A stretch of 64,000 nucleotides of DNA from Symbiodinium natans. Lineage: Eukaryota; Sar; Dinophyceae; Suessiales; Symbiodiniaceae. Positions within the stretch are counted from its first letter, which is position 1; each line of letters opens with the position of its first letter. The position numbers and the translations under genes were made by a program. Positions 19,875-31,475 of the stretch are shown piece after piece. The stretch lies in assembly GCA_905221605.1 (NCBI GenBank), contig CAJNDS010002363.1, positions 248,001-312,000 of the forward strand. The letters are read 5' to 3'. Under the pieces are notes generated by a model. That model did no database searches. It had not been told where the DNA came from and was given only the letters and a program-made list of their open reading frames with translations.

Positions 19875-20920
19875 GTTATTTTCAAGTTTCCTGATTGTGC
19901 TGACATCAACAACCAGTAAAGCATTTCAGCCGAAGACACACAGCCGGTCTTCAGTCTCCCGTTCAGCTTTGCCTGGGCGGGATCGCCTACAAGCCCTGGA
20001 GAATCCAAGAAAGGTCTTCCCCAAAACTTCCGGGGACCTAGACCTCACAACTCGGGTCCTAGCACCTCAAGGTTATCACAGTTAGGCCCCTGGAAATCGG
20101 AAAGATCGGGTTATGCCTTCTTTCTGCAAGCCACTAGGTCTCAATGTGAACACTCCAAGGTAGCGTTTGAGGGAACGGCGGAACCTGTAAAGCCTTAAAC
20201 CCTGAACCCTAACATCCGAAAACCTAGAAACCCTCAAACCTAAACTGCCAAAAACACGGAGTAGAGTCTACCCCCAACCAGTACTGAAGACCCATGAAGA
20301 ACGACACTTGCTGCGCTGAGCTCGGTGTGATTCCCAAACGCTGGATGCCAGCCAAACCCAGCCCCCCGACACCCCAAAACCCTCCACCTTGCCTGTCGCG
20401 TGCGAGTGTGAGAGGCGAAACTCCCCTTTTTTCCTACAGTCCTCCTACCCCCACTATCCCAGTAAGATACAAGAGCGAACGACACTTAATCATCATGGCT
20501 CAGTATAGGCGCTGTACAACTGCAGGTTAAACAAGTTCGGATCAGGGCTACCATTTCCAGCGTTCAGCTCGTGGACACGCGCGGGTCTTTGCAGCTACTG
20601 CAGATTTTTGGGGTATAGTGCTTTGGAACTTTGGAGGTTCAACTTCTGCACGGGAACTCTACTTGGATAGGGCAGCTATGGATATCACCTTATTGAGGCT
20701 TCTTATAACCCTACTTGTTAAGTGCCCATGAACCTTCAAGCACACCCTAAACCCTAAACCCTAAACCCTAAACCCTAAACCCTAAACCCAAAACCCAAAA
20801 CCCTTAAACCCTTCTCCTTCCAGCCAGGGATCGCAAGCCGAGGCGGCGAGCGCGGTGTCCGTATGCTTCATGAACTGCAGGGTGAGATCGGATCCTTGGC
20901 TGGCGACAGCTTTTTCATCT
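19875..20920 (-). CDS. Four coding islands, one probable gene
   Basis: From 5' to 3' on minus: 20818-20920 KAVASQGSDLTLQFMKHTDT then ALAASACDPWLEG; 20520-20605 LQRPARVHELNAGNGSPDPN then LFNLQLYSAYTEP; 20265-20485 GKKGSFASHTRTRQARWRVL then GCRGAGFGWHPAFGNHTELS; 19875-19995 DPAQAKLNGRLKTGCVSSAE then MLYWLLMSAQSGNLKIT. Separators are a CCCTAAA tract (20745-20815), a family G element (20635-20740) and unassigned sequence. No family recognised. Confidence 0.55.
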
Positions 20921-20957
20921 GCTTACGTATGTACATATTTACATATATATACATATG

Positions 20958-20989
<32 letters not shown>

Positions 20990-22429
20990 AACATATTGTG
21001 TTTTGTATATGTTTGCACTTTTCTGTTGTATGACAATGACAATTCTGAGTTCTCATACATCTCCGAAACTTTCGATGCCTGACCGAGTCTCAAAACAGGG
21101 TTTAGGCTCTAGGGTTTCGGTTTAGGCTGTTTCTTTTGGGGGGTTTGCACTGTAGCACTCCAGGAGATTTCTTCTCGTCTTCTTCTAGGGGGAGCTGCCC
21201 CCCCCCCCCCACATCCATCACGAACCCTCAATTGGGTCATACTTGGAGGTTCATGGTACTTGTTAACCAATGATAACTGTACTTATAACCCACTTATGAG
21301 TCCCTTAAGTGCCCTAATATGGTGAAAGGTACACTTATACGTACAGTTGAATTTGTCAACAAGTGCCATGAACCTCCAAGTAGACCCCATACTTCGTACC
21401 ATGATTCCTACTAAGGTCATGTGAGCCATAAACCCTTTTAGGGTTCATTTAGTCTCCCAGGACTGCAGACACCCTTGTATGGCGCATGGCCTGTCAACTG
21501 CCACCCGCCGTGCTTTACCAGGATAGATTATCCGGCCTTAAAATCCCCATAATGGACATAAAGGGCCTTTGAAGGGATTATAGGGTATAATAGCCCATCC
21601 TGCCTTAAAATCCCCATAATGGACCCTATAAAGGGCCTTTTAAGGGATTATAGGGTAGAATAGCCCATCCTGCTGTACGCCCCCGCCCAGTTTGAAAAAA
21701 CCCCGCCCCCCACAAACGGCCCGGTCCAAATCCTCCTTCCTAAAATGGGTGGCTTCCGAACTTAGGGGTATCTTCTTGGGGCCCTTATTGTAATGGAATC
21801 CTACTAGTTGGGGGTCGATTTTAGGGGTTCCCTATTTTCGTAAACCCCCAATTCTGTTCCAATCCCGCGGCAAGCACACCCTGCATCATCCCGCAACTCT
21901 AAACCCTAAACCCTAAACCCAAAACCCTAAAACCCTAAACCCTAAACCCTAAACCTGGGAATTGCATGTCAAAGTGTCTCGTGGCATCACAGATGGACCA
22001 GGAAGGCCTCAGCAATTTGAAAAGCACAGGGTTTAGGGTTTAGGGTTTTTAGAGTGTCTTGAGTAGACCCCATTTTTTTGAAATTCATGGCCTTTTCCGG
22101 GGATAGTAGCAAAAACGGATTTGGGTGTTTAGGGCTTCGCCGCAGGGTTTTCGGCTTGGCGGGTTGGAGGCTAAGGGCTGCTGCTAGGGGGTTTAGGGTT
22201 TAGGGTTTAGGGTCTAGGGTCCAGGGATGAATCTTCTTAAAGAGCAAGCCATGGGATGCTCCCCCCTATACTAACAGTCTTTAGTAGGGAGTAATAGGGG
22301 GGGGGGTACTATATATCATCCCTACTCTTCATTAAGCATTGTTAGTATAGTACTGTAATCCCTACTCAGACCCTTTATTAAGGATTGGTGAAAGTATAGG
22401 AGGGAACATCCAACAGCAAGCCCTTTTCA

Positions 22430-22825
22430 ATAGTCAGGGGCTAGCTTCGTTGCTCTTTCTGGCGCTACTTCTCTTTAGGGTTTAGGGTTTAGGGTTTAGG
22501 GTTAAGGGTTTAGGGTTTAGGGTTTAGGGTTTAGGGTTTAGGGTCCTCTTTGCTTAGCGTTCTCGATGTTGCTTGTAGTTGTTCGATGTGCTGCTTCTTG
22601 GTCTCATAGAATGAGGGTCTTCGAACCGCTTTCAGGCTGATTTCAAAGAGCTCTTCTCGTCATCCAGTATGTAGGGTTTAAGGTTTAGGGCTTAGGGCTT
22701 AGGGCTTGGGGTTTAGGGTTTAGAGTTTAGGGTTTAGGGTTGCTTGTTTGGCGGGCAAGGTCGATGCGTCGTTTCGTGTCCATTTGGGCCTCTTTCTGCT
22801 CTTTTCGCGGAAGGAACCCGAAGTC
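22430..22825 (-). CDS. Coiled-coil exons split by telomere tracts
   Basis: Minus-strand islands: 22745-22825 LPRKEQKEAQMDTKRRIDLA then RQTS; 22553-22650 ELFEISLKAVRRPSFYETKK then QHIEQLQATSRTLSKED; 22430-22470 REVAPERATKLAP. All are highly charged and helical, consistent with one coiled-coil protein. The two introns (22670-22742 and 22475-22550) are almost pure TTTAGGG on the plus strand. Confidence 0.6.
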
Positions 22826-23589
22826 CCTGATCCCTACTGGCAACCAAGAACTTTGCGAAGACCCAGACCCTGAAGAGCCAAAACCCTGAACCCCAAAGCT
22901 CAATCACCAATCATGAGGGTTTACGAGCCATAGTTATTATGGCTTCAGAGCTTTGTCGTCCTCGGAAGTGTTGTGGCTCTCTTCAGAAGCATCTGCCAAG
23001 TGACTGAAGCACGAGCCAGCAACCGGGCTTCCTCGTACACATTCGTACACACATTGAAGGGAACTTGGAAAATCAGAATCGCCTAGACATGTATGAGGTC
23101 AATGGCTTGAAAAGGAATAGTGTTGTCTCATCCCTTTAATTTGATGGGGGCTTTCAAGAGGGAATTCAGCCTAAACCCTAACAACCAAGGGGGAACGAGT
23201 GGTACCACTGAGGGATCCTAGGGGTTAGGGTTTAGGGTTCAGGGTTTAGGGTTGCAATCTCGGACCGGGGGTCGTGTGCCAGGCCGTCACCGCCTGCCGG
23301 GCATAGAGGAGGCGGTGGCACGCATCCTGCGCAGGCATCGCGCCCATGGAAGAGTACCAAAACTCCGAAAGTCTGCCGGCGTCTGCATATCAAAAGGGCC
23401 CATGTGCCTATCTAGTGTATATTTGGGACCTAGAGCTGCTATAAAGGCGAACCCTTAAGGCAGAAGTATACACCATATAGGTTCATTGACCCTCAGGGAA
23501 TGCAGTGACGGAGTTCGCACCAAACCGTATACAGCGCCTATAAAACTTAGCAGCATCTGACCCGACGGCGTGCACATGCCTCCTGCACC

Positions 23590-23745
23590 TCATGGTAGAA
23601 AAGTAGCATCGTCATCCGACAGCTCCAACCCGGAAGCTTCCAAAACAAAACAGCTCCTTACCCGAAAGCTGTCCTCTGTCAAGTTAGGAAGCCAAATGGT
23701 TGAGAATCGATCGTCCAGCCGACTGGCACAAGCACGGGAGAACTT
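23590..23745 (-). CDS. Coding island, unknown
   Basis: The minus strand reads CASRLDDRFSTIWLPNLTED, SFRVRSCFVLEASGLELSDD, DATFLP. A long, single, acidic-ended frame. The overlapping plus frame is taken as its shadow. Confidence 0.5.
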   Translation of the reverse strand, partial: KFSRACASRLDDRFSTIWLPNLTEDSFRVRSCFVLEASGLELSDDDATFLP

Positions 23746-24014
23746 CGTTGGGCTCAGGGGTGCAGATGATAGTTTCAGAATATAGGGGGGGTGGGGGGGC
23801 GTATCATTTGTGGCGGTTCCTACAACAAGGGTTCCAGCCTGTTGGGGAATTCCCCTATTTTGATATCAAGTGGCGTAGCCCTTGCTGGTAGGGAACGTCT
23901 CTCCGCCCATGGGATGTGACGACGCAGCAGCTGGGCAGCGCGCAAGCCAACCCCCCAAAGCCTTGAAGCCTCCCTTAGAGATTCAGGATGTAGGTTTTAT
24001 CTAATGGTTCTCCC

Positions 24015-24330
24015 CACACGATCCATAGCTAATGTAGTTTCAAAGCTTTTTCCACGAAACTTTGCAAAACACTTTCCGAACGAAAATGGCAACGTTGGTT
24101 GTAGAATCGCGATCGCAGCAACTCGTGCGCGAAAGTTAAGAAGCGCGCGCCACGCATTCCCCTCCCCTCAGTTTTTGGACTTCCCACATGATCCATAGCT
24201 AGCGTAGATTCAACGACTTTTCACACAACTTTGCCCAACAACTTTCCGAACGAAAGTAAAAACTTTGGTTGTAGAAACGCGCTCGCAGAAAGTCGTGCGA
24301 GAAACCTAAGAAGCGTGCGCGGCCAACCAT
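24015..24330. repeat. Two tandem copies of a 168-bp unit
   Basis: Both copies contain GATCCATAGCTA, ACAACTTTCCGAACGAAA-like sequence and a TTTGGTTGTAGAA...AAGAAGCG block, at 24015-24165 and 24183-24330. No telomere repeats and no coding frame; possibly part of a larger dispersed family. Confidence 0.75.
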
Positions 24331-24429
24331 TCGATTTTAGGTGCATTTCAGCTTATAATCCCTGGCTTTAAAACAGGCGACAGTGCAGGGCCCTAAACCC
24401 TAAACCCTAAACTCTTTTCCAGAAAGGCT

Positions 24430-24522
24430 CAGTCAATTTGGGGCCGATACAGCGGTTTCGGGCTGGAGTTGTGGATGGCAGAAGCCACTCCTAACTGCTG
24501 GATCCTTGTGCCGTACGTTTGG
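24430..24522 (-). CDS. Coding island, unknown
   Basis: The minus strand reads PNVRHKDPAVRSGFCHPQLQ then PETAVSAPN. A short CCCTAAA run lies 3' (24392-24412), followed by the duplicated 168-bp unit at 24015-24330. Confidence 0.4.
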
Positions 24523-25609
24523 TGCTACAAGAGAGTGTCTAAAGTCACATGGCAACACAACACACCCATAAGCCCTCAAAGACTTCGACCCTCAACCCGC
24601 CCTCCTACCTTAACCTCAGAAACTTTTTGAGAATCTACGAAGTATGTTGAAAGCCACTGTGGAGCACACCTCGCTGTAAAAGGTAGGTCACCGGCAAGCG
24701 GAAGTCTGAGCCCGGCAACCCTTGAACCCCAATATCATAGGTTCGCCCCCTACATTCCCCCGATAATTAAGGCTATTTCGGGATAATTAAGCCTAATTTA
24801 GGTTGTTTAAGGGGGGGAACCTAGGGGGGGGGTAGTATAGAGGGGGGCAGGAGGGAACCCCATGACAACATGTCCTAACATCCGCGCCAACCTGCTCGAC
24901 GGTATATCTGCGACGTAGTGCAGCACCTTTTCTTAATTTGAGCGCAGCTTCTGCGGATTAGGGATGACGGTACAGTCTTTGGGCTCGGATCACGGGTTTA
25001 GAGTTTAGAGTGGCCTTAAGGCTTCTGCTCTGAATGCCTATGTTATCTCATCGCGTCCCTGAAGCCCCACGATACCGCCACAATGTAAAAGTTACACAAG
25101 GTTTAAAGAAAAGTTTGGGGATCAACGGAGGTCCAGAGTCAAAGGAAGTTGTGTTTTTGAGTAAGCTATGGCAGAGGTATGCCAAGCACGGTTTGGCAAT
25201 ACTATTCCAGACAACAAGCGTGCACGTGACCCCCGTCTAGGTGCATGACCCTGCTGGTTTACTAGGTTGGCCCTTTGAACCGCCTGACAAACTCTCCCCA
25301 CAAATGATACTCTTAAACAAAATGCCCGAAAGAAGGCTCTGAATTAAAAAAGTATTCCGGAATCAGATCCTCTGACGCCCAAGAACTATACTTCCCTCAG
25401 AACCTTAATAAACTTATAAATCTTTAATATCCTCTTGGGTTTTATATGAACAAAAAATAATGACTAATTCCCAAGGGGGATATAGAGAAAGGCCCTAAAC
25501 CCTAACCCCTAACCCCCAAACCCTAAACCCTAAACCCTAAACCCTAAACCCTAAACCCTAAACCCTAAACCCTAAACCCTAAACCCCTAAACCCTAAACC
25601 CTAAAAAGG

Positions 25610-25700
25610 CAGAGAGCCCCGCCTCCATTTCCACGCTCAAAGACGTCACGGTCTTCGGGAGGGTGACGGGCAAGCCATGCCAGAGAGAGCCTGCACCGAA
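25610..25700 (-). CDS. Exon between two telomere tracts
   Basis: The minus strand reads LWHGLPVTLPKTVTSLSVEM then EAGLSAF. Both presumed introns (25490-25605 and 25730-25792) consist mainly of CCCTAAA repeats. Confidence 0.5.
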
Positions 25701-26061
25701 ACAATCCTCTCCCCCACTTTCTAAAACGACCCTAAACCCTAAACCCTAAACCCTAAACCCCAAACCCTAAACCCTAAACCCTAAACCCTCCCAAAGCCAG
25801 ACCCTGCCTGGATGATGGTGGGATGGCATCACTCCAGTATGACTAGTGAGGCGTTTGGGCGTTGGTCTTGTGGTGGGGCGCGTGGGGGGCGTGGTGGGGG
25901 TGGGAGGGGGCGAAAATCTCAAAAATCCTGGGCCCTAAGCCGTAAACCCAAGAACCTTTGAGCCGGATTCCCGACTACTCCCCTCGCCCCTTAGAGTGTC
26001 CCTCAGCCATGCGTTAAGAGGGAACCTGGGGGTAGCAGGAGATCCTATGATATCTGCTTTT

Positions 26062-26099
26062 TTTTTATTATTATTTCTTCTTCTTCTTCTTCTTCTTCT

Positions 26100-26131
<32 letters not shown>

Positions 26132-26185
26132 CTCTTCCGCTTCTTCTTTTTCTTCCTCTTCCTCTTCCTCTTCTTCGTCTTCTGC
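26062..26185. repeat. TTC microsatellite
   Basis: About 40 TTC/TCC triplets with few interruptions. The Leu-rich plus-strand frame through it is rejected as a gene. Confidence 0.9.
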
Positions 26186-26764
26186 GAACAGGACTGGTTG
26201 AATGGGTCTTCCACCACTGCGGTCGGGTGGTTGGGGCCTTGGGCCCTCGAACCCTAAAAGGGTTTAAGGTTTATCCTCGAAACCCTACATCCTTAGGCCT
26301 GAAGTTCTATAAATACCCCCCCCCCCCCCCCGCGGCCACCCACCTGACCTAAGATGAAAGCCAGAGTACACATTTTTTTCTTCCGGTTTTTCCCCTAAAC
26401 CCTAAACCCTAAACCCTAAACACCGAAAGAACGTGTCAAGGATGAAGCCTCCAGGGACCTTGAGGGGTGGGGGGGGGGGGAGGGTCATGAAGCCCTTACT
26501 TGGAGGTTTTTCGGGTACCTATAGAGCAACTCTGGATATAACTTGTAACCCTGTTTAGGGTACTTATAACCCTACTGTTAAGTACCCCTTACTTGGAGGT
26601 TCACAAGTACTTATAAGTATGGATATAAGTAGGGTAACTCTGCTTCTCACCCTACGTATAGGTACCCCCGAACCTCCAAGTAGCTAACCTAAGCCCTAAA
26701 CCCTAAACCCTAAACCCTAAACCCGAAACCCTAAACCTAATCCCTAATCCCTAAACCCTAAAAC

Positions 26765-26975
26765 CCAAGCAACGCCACCAAGCAGCCCCATGGAACACAT
26801 CTGCGGAACATCTGGCCGGTGGATGTCTCTGCCACAAAGGTCCTCGGTGCACTGTCGGGGAAGGCGGGTTAAGGTTCAGGCCCCGGCTTCTGGAAAACCT
26901 GGGGCTGAAGGCCCCATACCATAGGCTGCCAACCACAGGGGTTCTGTTGGACATCGCGACAACAGCAAGACGCAA
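26765..26975 (-). CDS. Coding island, unknown
   Basis: The minus frame RLAVVAMSNRTPVVGSLWYG, AFSPRFSRSRGLNLNPPSPT, VHRGPLWQRHPPARCSADVF is open for about 70 codons and bordered by CCCTAAA runs at both ends (26690-26765, 26985-27050). Confidence 0.45.
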
Positions 26976-27054
26976 AATTGAAGGTAGAACCCTAAACCCT
27001 AAACCCTAAACTAACCCTAAACCCTAAACCCTAAACCCTAAACCCTAGCAAAGG

Positions 27055-27672
27055 CTACTTCGAGCGGCTTGGGCGACCACTTGACATGCTGGCGAAGCTT
27101 CAACGAGCTCGGCAAGAGGCCAGTTTTCAGCATCTGTAGCCTGGTCTAGGGTTTAGGGTTTGGGGTTTGGGGTTTGGGGTTTGGGGTTTAGGGTTTAGGG
27201 TTTAGGGTCTGGAATTCGACCGTCTGAAAATATGTTTCGAGATTCGGGCCTTGGGGATTCAAGTTCTTGAAGCCCTTTTGCAACAAGCTTTTGGGCATTC
27301 GCCTGGGTGAGTTCTTGGCCCTAAGCCCTTAAGCCCTTAGCCCTAAGCCCTAAGCCCTAAACGCTAAGCCCTAAAGCCTAAACCCTAAACCCTAAGCCCT
27401 ACACCCTAAACCCTTTTGAGCCCAGGCTCTCTAAGGTGCTGACGGGGGATGTTCCCCCTTATACTAACAGTCCTTTGGGGTTTAGGGCTTAGGGTTTAAG
27501 GAATAGGGGTTACCTATTAAGGGCTGTTTGTATAAGGGGAGACATCCCAAGTGCTGTCCCTAACCCTTTCGGGTGCCAGGATGTAGGCTTGGGCTCGTGC
27601 GATCGAAGCCTAGAACTAGACATGGCCTTGGTGCGCTTGAAGGCAGCGGCTGGCAAACTCTTGCAAGTTTCA
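27055..27672 (-). CDS. Three coding islands around telomere-like runs
   Basis: From 5' to 3' on minus: 27590-27672 SLPAAAFKRTKAMSSSRLR; 27225-27310 AQKLVAKGLQELESPRPESR; 27055-27148, open both as LQMLKTGLLPSSLKLRQHVK and as ATDAENWPLAELVEASPACQ. They are separated by a family E element (27445-27550), a CCCTAAG-type variant run (27318-27415) and a TTTGGGG/TTTAGGG run (27150-27210). Grouping into one gene is a guess. Confidence 0.45.
27305..27415. repeat. Variant heptamer run CCCTAAG
   Basis: CCCTAAG/CCCTTAG units in place of CCCTAAA. A second run of the same variant is at 49953-50060. A nine-base variant, CCCTATAAA, is at 19205-19258. Confidence 0.8.
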
Positions 27673-28059
27673 AGTAGGAGCCCTCAATCCTCAAACTTCG
27701 CCCTTCATCTCGAGTGTCTAGGTACCAGTTTACCTTTTGTACATACATTTCAGCAAATACGGCTAATCTGCCTTGGGGCTACATGGAGCGCCCCCTCTGC
27801 CGCTATGCCCAAACAAGATTTCGGCCTACACTCGACTGCTGCCCGGATGCCCAGCCCTTTTTCCATCTGGGCAACCAGCCCTAAACTCCAAAAGCCCTCA
27901 ACCCGATAATCCAGACCTGAATCTAAACCCTGAACCCTCAACCCTAAACCCTAAATTCTCCTGGATCCTTGAAACCCTACGTCAAAAAGTTCTCGGCAGC
28001 CTGTAGTCACTGTGGCTTTTCGCATCAGTCACGACGAACTTTCGCTTGACTGGGTACGT

Positions 28060-28165
28060 CTCCTTTCCAAGACAGCTTTGCGTACAGGCGTGTAAATCTC
28101 ACAACGCTCAGCCAATGTCCCGCAAGGCCGCAAGGCCAAACAAAGAACACACCGATGCCCCTCTA
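28060..28165 (-). CDS. Coding island, hydrophobic
   Basis: The minus strand reads GIGVFFVWPCGLAGHWLSVV then RFTRLYAKLSWKG. The first half is hydrophobic enough to be membrane-associated. The upstream side is a long AT/GT microsatellite (28190-28390). Confidence 0.45.
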
Positions 28166-28189
28166 AGCACAAAGGGCTTAGATAACATC

Positions 28190-28392
28190 TGCATATATAT
28201 ATATATATATATATTTATTTATTTATATTTATTGATTTATTTATTTTTGTATTTATTTATTTTTAATATACATGTGTGTATGTGTGTATGTATGTATGTA
28301 TGTATGCATGCATGCATGCATGCATGCATGTATGTATGCATGTGTGTGTATATGTATGTATATATGTATATGTATATATATATATGTATATC
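28190..28392. repeat. AT, ATTT and TGTA/TGCA microsatellite
   Basis: Consecutive blocks of (AT)n, (TTTA)n, (TGTA)n and (TGCA)n. Similar AT/GT blocks: 13215-13340, 15285-15350, 15790-15870, 20920-20992, 29012-29140, 37618-37682 (CATA), 52555-52645, 57235-57285. Confidence 0.9.
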
Positions 28393-28874
28393 ATAGGCTC
28401 CGCGGTTGTTGGGCAAGAAGGCCGGGTCTTGGGATCAGCAACACAAACCCAAGCCGCAGTGGCAAGCCCGCCCACCCCTCAATATTCTAACAGGAAGGAA
28501 GCCCTAAAAATTGGGATCATATGCCCTATGTAATCCCTATGAGTGCTCTCAAGTGCCTCGCTCTCTGCCAACCTGAAACCCTAAAACTGCAAAACCCCAC
28601 ACCCTAAACCCTAACCCCTGTTAGGGCGGTGTTCCAAGGTTGTGGTGACTGCAAGATGCCCCGAGTTTCCCAGCAAGAGAGATGCAGCAGGTGAACGGCG
28701 CCACCCGCCGGAAGTATACGGGGGTCCCTAAACCCTAATTTTTTCATACACCCTGAACCCCACAACTATTGTTTGCCTGCAAACCAAAAGATATAATAAA
28801 CCCCATACTACCCTTATAAAGAAGAATATGCTTCTAAGTAGTAGTACACACCCAATGAACCTCCCTGCCAGACC

Positions 28875-28965
28875 CCCGCAGCCTCGCCATTCACCGCGAA
28901 AGCCTGGGTGAGGCTCGCCCCACTGGTGTTGGCCTGCAGGAACAAACCCCCACACCCTGGAGCCC
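28875..28965 (-). CDS. Coding island, unknown
   Basis: The minus strand reads LFLQANTSGASLTQAFAVNG then EAAGVWQG, ending where GGAGGTTCATT, the terminus of a family G-like element, begins. The element spans about 28735-28870. Confidence 0.55.
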
Positions 28966-29071
28966 CAGCTCCATTAAAAAGAAACACAGAAAAACAAAAA
29001 ACTGTGTGTGCACATATATATATATATGTATATTTTTTGCATTTATTTTTTTGTTTATTTATTTGTTAATT

Positions 29072-29108
<37 letters not shown>

Positions 29109-29524
29109 ATATGTATATGTTGTGTGTGTGTGTGTGTGTTTTATTTTCTTTTTTTGCGGGGGGGGGGGGGGGGGGGGGGGGGGTGGGGAAGGTTACCTAG
29201 TTCCATGGTCACTGGCATTCCAAGAAACAAGCATCCAGCCACAAAAAGGAAACTACTAAAAGGGTGTCCAGGCAAACCCCGAACCCTGGATTGGGCAAGA
29301 CACGGCCGGCTGGGCCTCGGAGCCTTAGGGTTTAGGGTTTAGGGTTCCTTAGGGTTTATAAGGTTTGGGATTTATATAGGGCTCAGGGATGTTGCTGGTG
29401 GTGGGGGGGGGGAGTGCATCGGGACCTTGAGACTTCGGGAGCGCACGTGAAAACTACATTAGGCAGGGATCAGGGTCGAGGGAATAGGGTTCGGTGTTTA
29501 GGGAACTTGGGGAATGCAGCTCGA

Positions 29525-29632
29525 ACTATAAAGGAGACAGGGATGGGTAGCCGTATCCTGCCTCCGCGACACCTTCAGCGTTTAGCCTGGGCACTTGATT
29601 GGGTTCCAGCTTGCGCGCAGGGTTGAGGACTG
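29525..29632 (-). CDS. Coding island, unknown
   Basis: The minus strand reads LNPARKLEPNQVPRLNAEGV then AEAGYGYPSLS. Flanked by unassigned sequence; moderately convincing because it is the only frame open throughout with exon-like composition. Confidence 0.45.
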
Positions 29633-29884
29633 GGGATTTCCTAGTTTGTCTAATTTACTGCCAGGTCTGTTTAGGATACAGAACCCTGCTGTAGCTCAAA
29701 AGAAAAGCCCTTCCCTGCCCAACATCCCCCTCCTATGCACGTAGATGCACGATGCAGCATTTCGAAGATTAGAGATTCATTTGCTGGGGGGGGGGGGGGG
29801 GGACCGGTACCTCCGGTATGGCAGGCATCATTGATCTTTCGGTCTCAGGCTTAAGCTTGCAAGCCGAGGATGTGAGCCTCAGAA

Positions 29885-30258
29885 GGTACTTGTAGGTTCA
29901 TGGGTACTTCTATAACCCCAACGATAAGCCTACTTAGAACCTACTTAGAGGACTTAGGAGACATACTGTGGATGGACAAAATCTTGCACCGCTTTTCAGA
30001 CACGTCTTTTTGTGTTCCCCGTGCCCCCTTTTAACATTGGCTGTGAAAAGCTAGCGGCCGGATTTGTTCCAATGGTCGAAATCTTGCACCGCTCAAGTAG
30101 TCCTAACTGCCAATGTTAAGCAGGGGGTGCGGGGTTTGATGCCTCAATCGTTTGAAGTACGAATGTACAGGCGGTGCAAGATTTCGTCCATCCACCGTAG
30201 GGGGCTTATAAGTGCAGTTATAATTGGGGTTACAAGTACCAGAAACCTCCAAGTATAT
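29885..30258. mobile_element. Family G element with nested foldback
   Basis: Outer family G halves (29885-29962 and 30199-30258) enclose a second inverted-repeat element whose ends are CTGTGGATGGACAAAATCTT and the complementary AAGATTTCGTCCATCCACCG. The family G copy at 56693-56820 shows the uninterrupted state. Confidence 0.8.
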
Positions 30259-30299
30259 AAGCCCCCCCGACCCTGTGGGTTGAGGGCTTGGGGCTCAAG

Positions 30300-30520
30300 T
30301 CCTCGAAGCAACCCCAGCCCACTCCCAACCAAGGGCCGTTCCAAAGCTGGCTTGGGCTGAAAGATACAGTACTCCAACCCAACATGTACATACATCGGTT
30401 TGGGGTTTACCGATGTACACTTCGGGAAGTGCAACTCGCTTGTCTTGCTTCCTCCTAGAATGCCGAGAGCGCTCACACCAAAACATTCTAGGCTGGCACG
30501 GCGTATAGAAACGTCGTCGT
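30300..30520 (-). CDS. Coding island, unknown
   Basis: The minus strand is open through RKQDKRVALPEVYIGKPQTD, VCTCWVGVLYLSAQASFGTA, LGWEWAGVASRT. Only part may be exon. The 5' side contains a family G-like stretch (30535-30600). Confidence 0.4.
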
Positions 30521-30904
30521 TCCCCGTGCGTCGCAGATACCCTACTTATAACCATTGTTCTGAGTACCCTCTTGAACGGCCAAGTAAGTACCCTACATAA
30601 GGTTCTAGCCATAGCCACCTTACTGATAACCACAAATCTGGGTTGCCCAGGAACCTAGGATGAGACAGGGCGCCCTTCTTGCGCTTAAAGGGGTTGATAA
30701 GGGAAGGGCATCCTGGGATGCGAAGTCTTGGCTTAAAAAAAGGATGCCGTAGTATAGGGATGAACTCTGGAACTAAGTCGGGGCTTTAGCGTTAGGGTTT
30801 AGGGTTTAGAGTTTAGGGTTTAGGGTTTAGGATTTAGGGTTTAGGGTTGGCGGTGGAAATGGGACCTAAATAGTCACAGGCTATATTATAAGTCTGCGCC
30901 TACA

Positions 30905-30992
30905 GATTCTCCAACTCCTTGACGCCATCAAGCCCCCGTCCAAGACATGGAGCACGCTGAACCGCGCCGTTTCCGAGGGCTCCACCTGAATA
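30905..30992 (-). CDS. Coding island, strand not certain
   Basis: The minus strand reads VEPSETARFSVLHVLDGGLM then ASRSWRICR. The plus strand is also open (LQILQLLDAIKPPSKTWSTL). Minus is preferred because the neighbouring exons at 31403 and 32396 are minus and could belong to the same gene. Confidence 0.5.
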
Positions 30993-31402
30993 TCGACCCA
31001 CTCTGCAAGACCTAAAGGCTAGCCCTTATTTCTACCTCCGAACCCGACCCGATGCTTGGAGATACCCTATACATACCTCAGCTTAAGGTACCTCTATAGG
31101 CCCGCATTGAGGGGGTGGTTGGGGGGATGCAGGAAAATCTGAGAACTTTATTGATCTTGGTTCTTTGGATATACAAAGGGGTTGCTCTAGTTGAATTTAG
31201 GGTCGCTTGATGGATGCCTTTCCCGGGATTGGTTGTTAGAAAAGGGTCCCCGCAAACGGGACCCTGAATGGAACCACCCCCTCCCCTTCCGCACACACCA
31301 TACACGCACACAACTTCACGCGACCCCCCTGTTTAGGGTTTAGGGTTTAGGGTTCAGGGTTTAGGGTTTAGAACTACAAGCCCTAAGACTAGAAACATCC
31401 AA

Positions 31403-31475
31403 GTAGTTCAGGGTCCGGCACCTCGCCGTTGATCGCAATGAAGGACTGGGTCCGCTCCAAGAAAACGCTGTAGTC
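31403..31475 (-). CDS. Exon with DYSVFLERTQSFIAINGEV
   Basis: After TGCAG the minus strand reads DYSVFLERTQSFIAINGEVP then DPELL, ending in short family G-like sequence. Compact and clearly coding-like; family unknown. Confidence 0.65.

Larger units (their letters stand above)
16329..21675. mobile_element. Family C element copies
   Basis: Family C is a short inverted-repeat element with signature AGGATGGGCTATTCGGCC ... CCCCATAAT ... AAAGGGCC ... TAATAGCCCATCCTGG. Copies in this span: 16387-16474, and two head-to-tail copies at 21518-21600 and 21600-21673. Further copies at 36329-36474 and 58168-58440 hold telomere tracts. Only the listed positions are element; the span between them is not. 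Confidence 0.7.

Noticed and set aside
25996-26352. 118-codon plus-strand frame with a Leu run
   Set aside because: The Leu run is the TTC microsatellite; the rest is unsupported.
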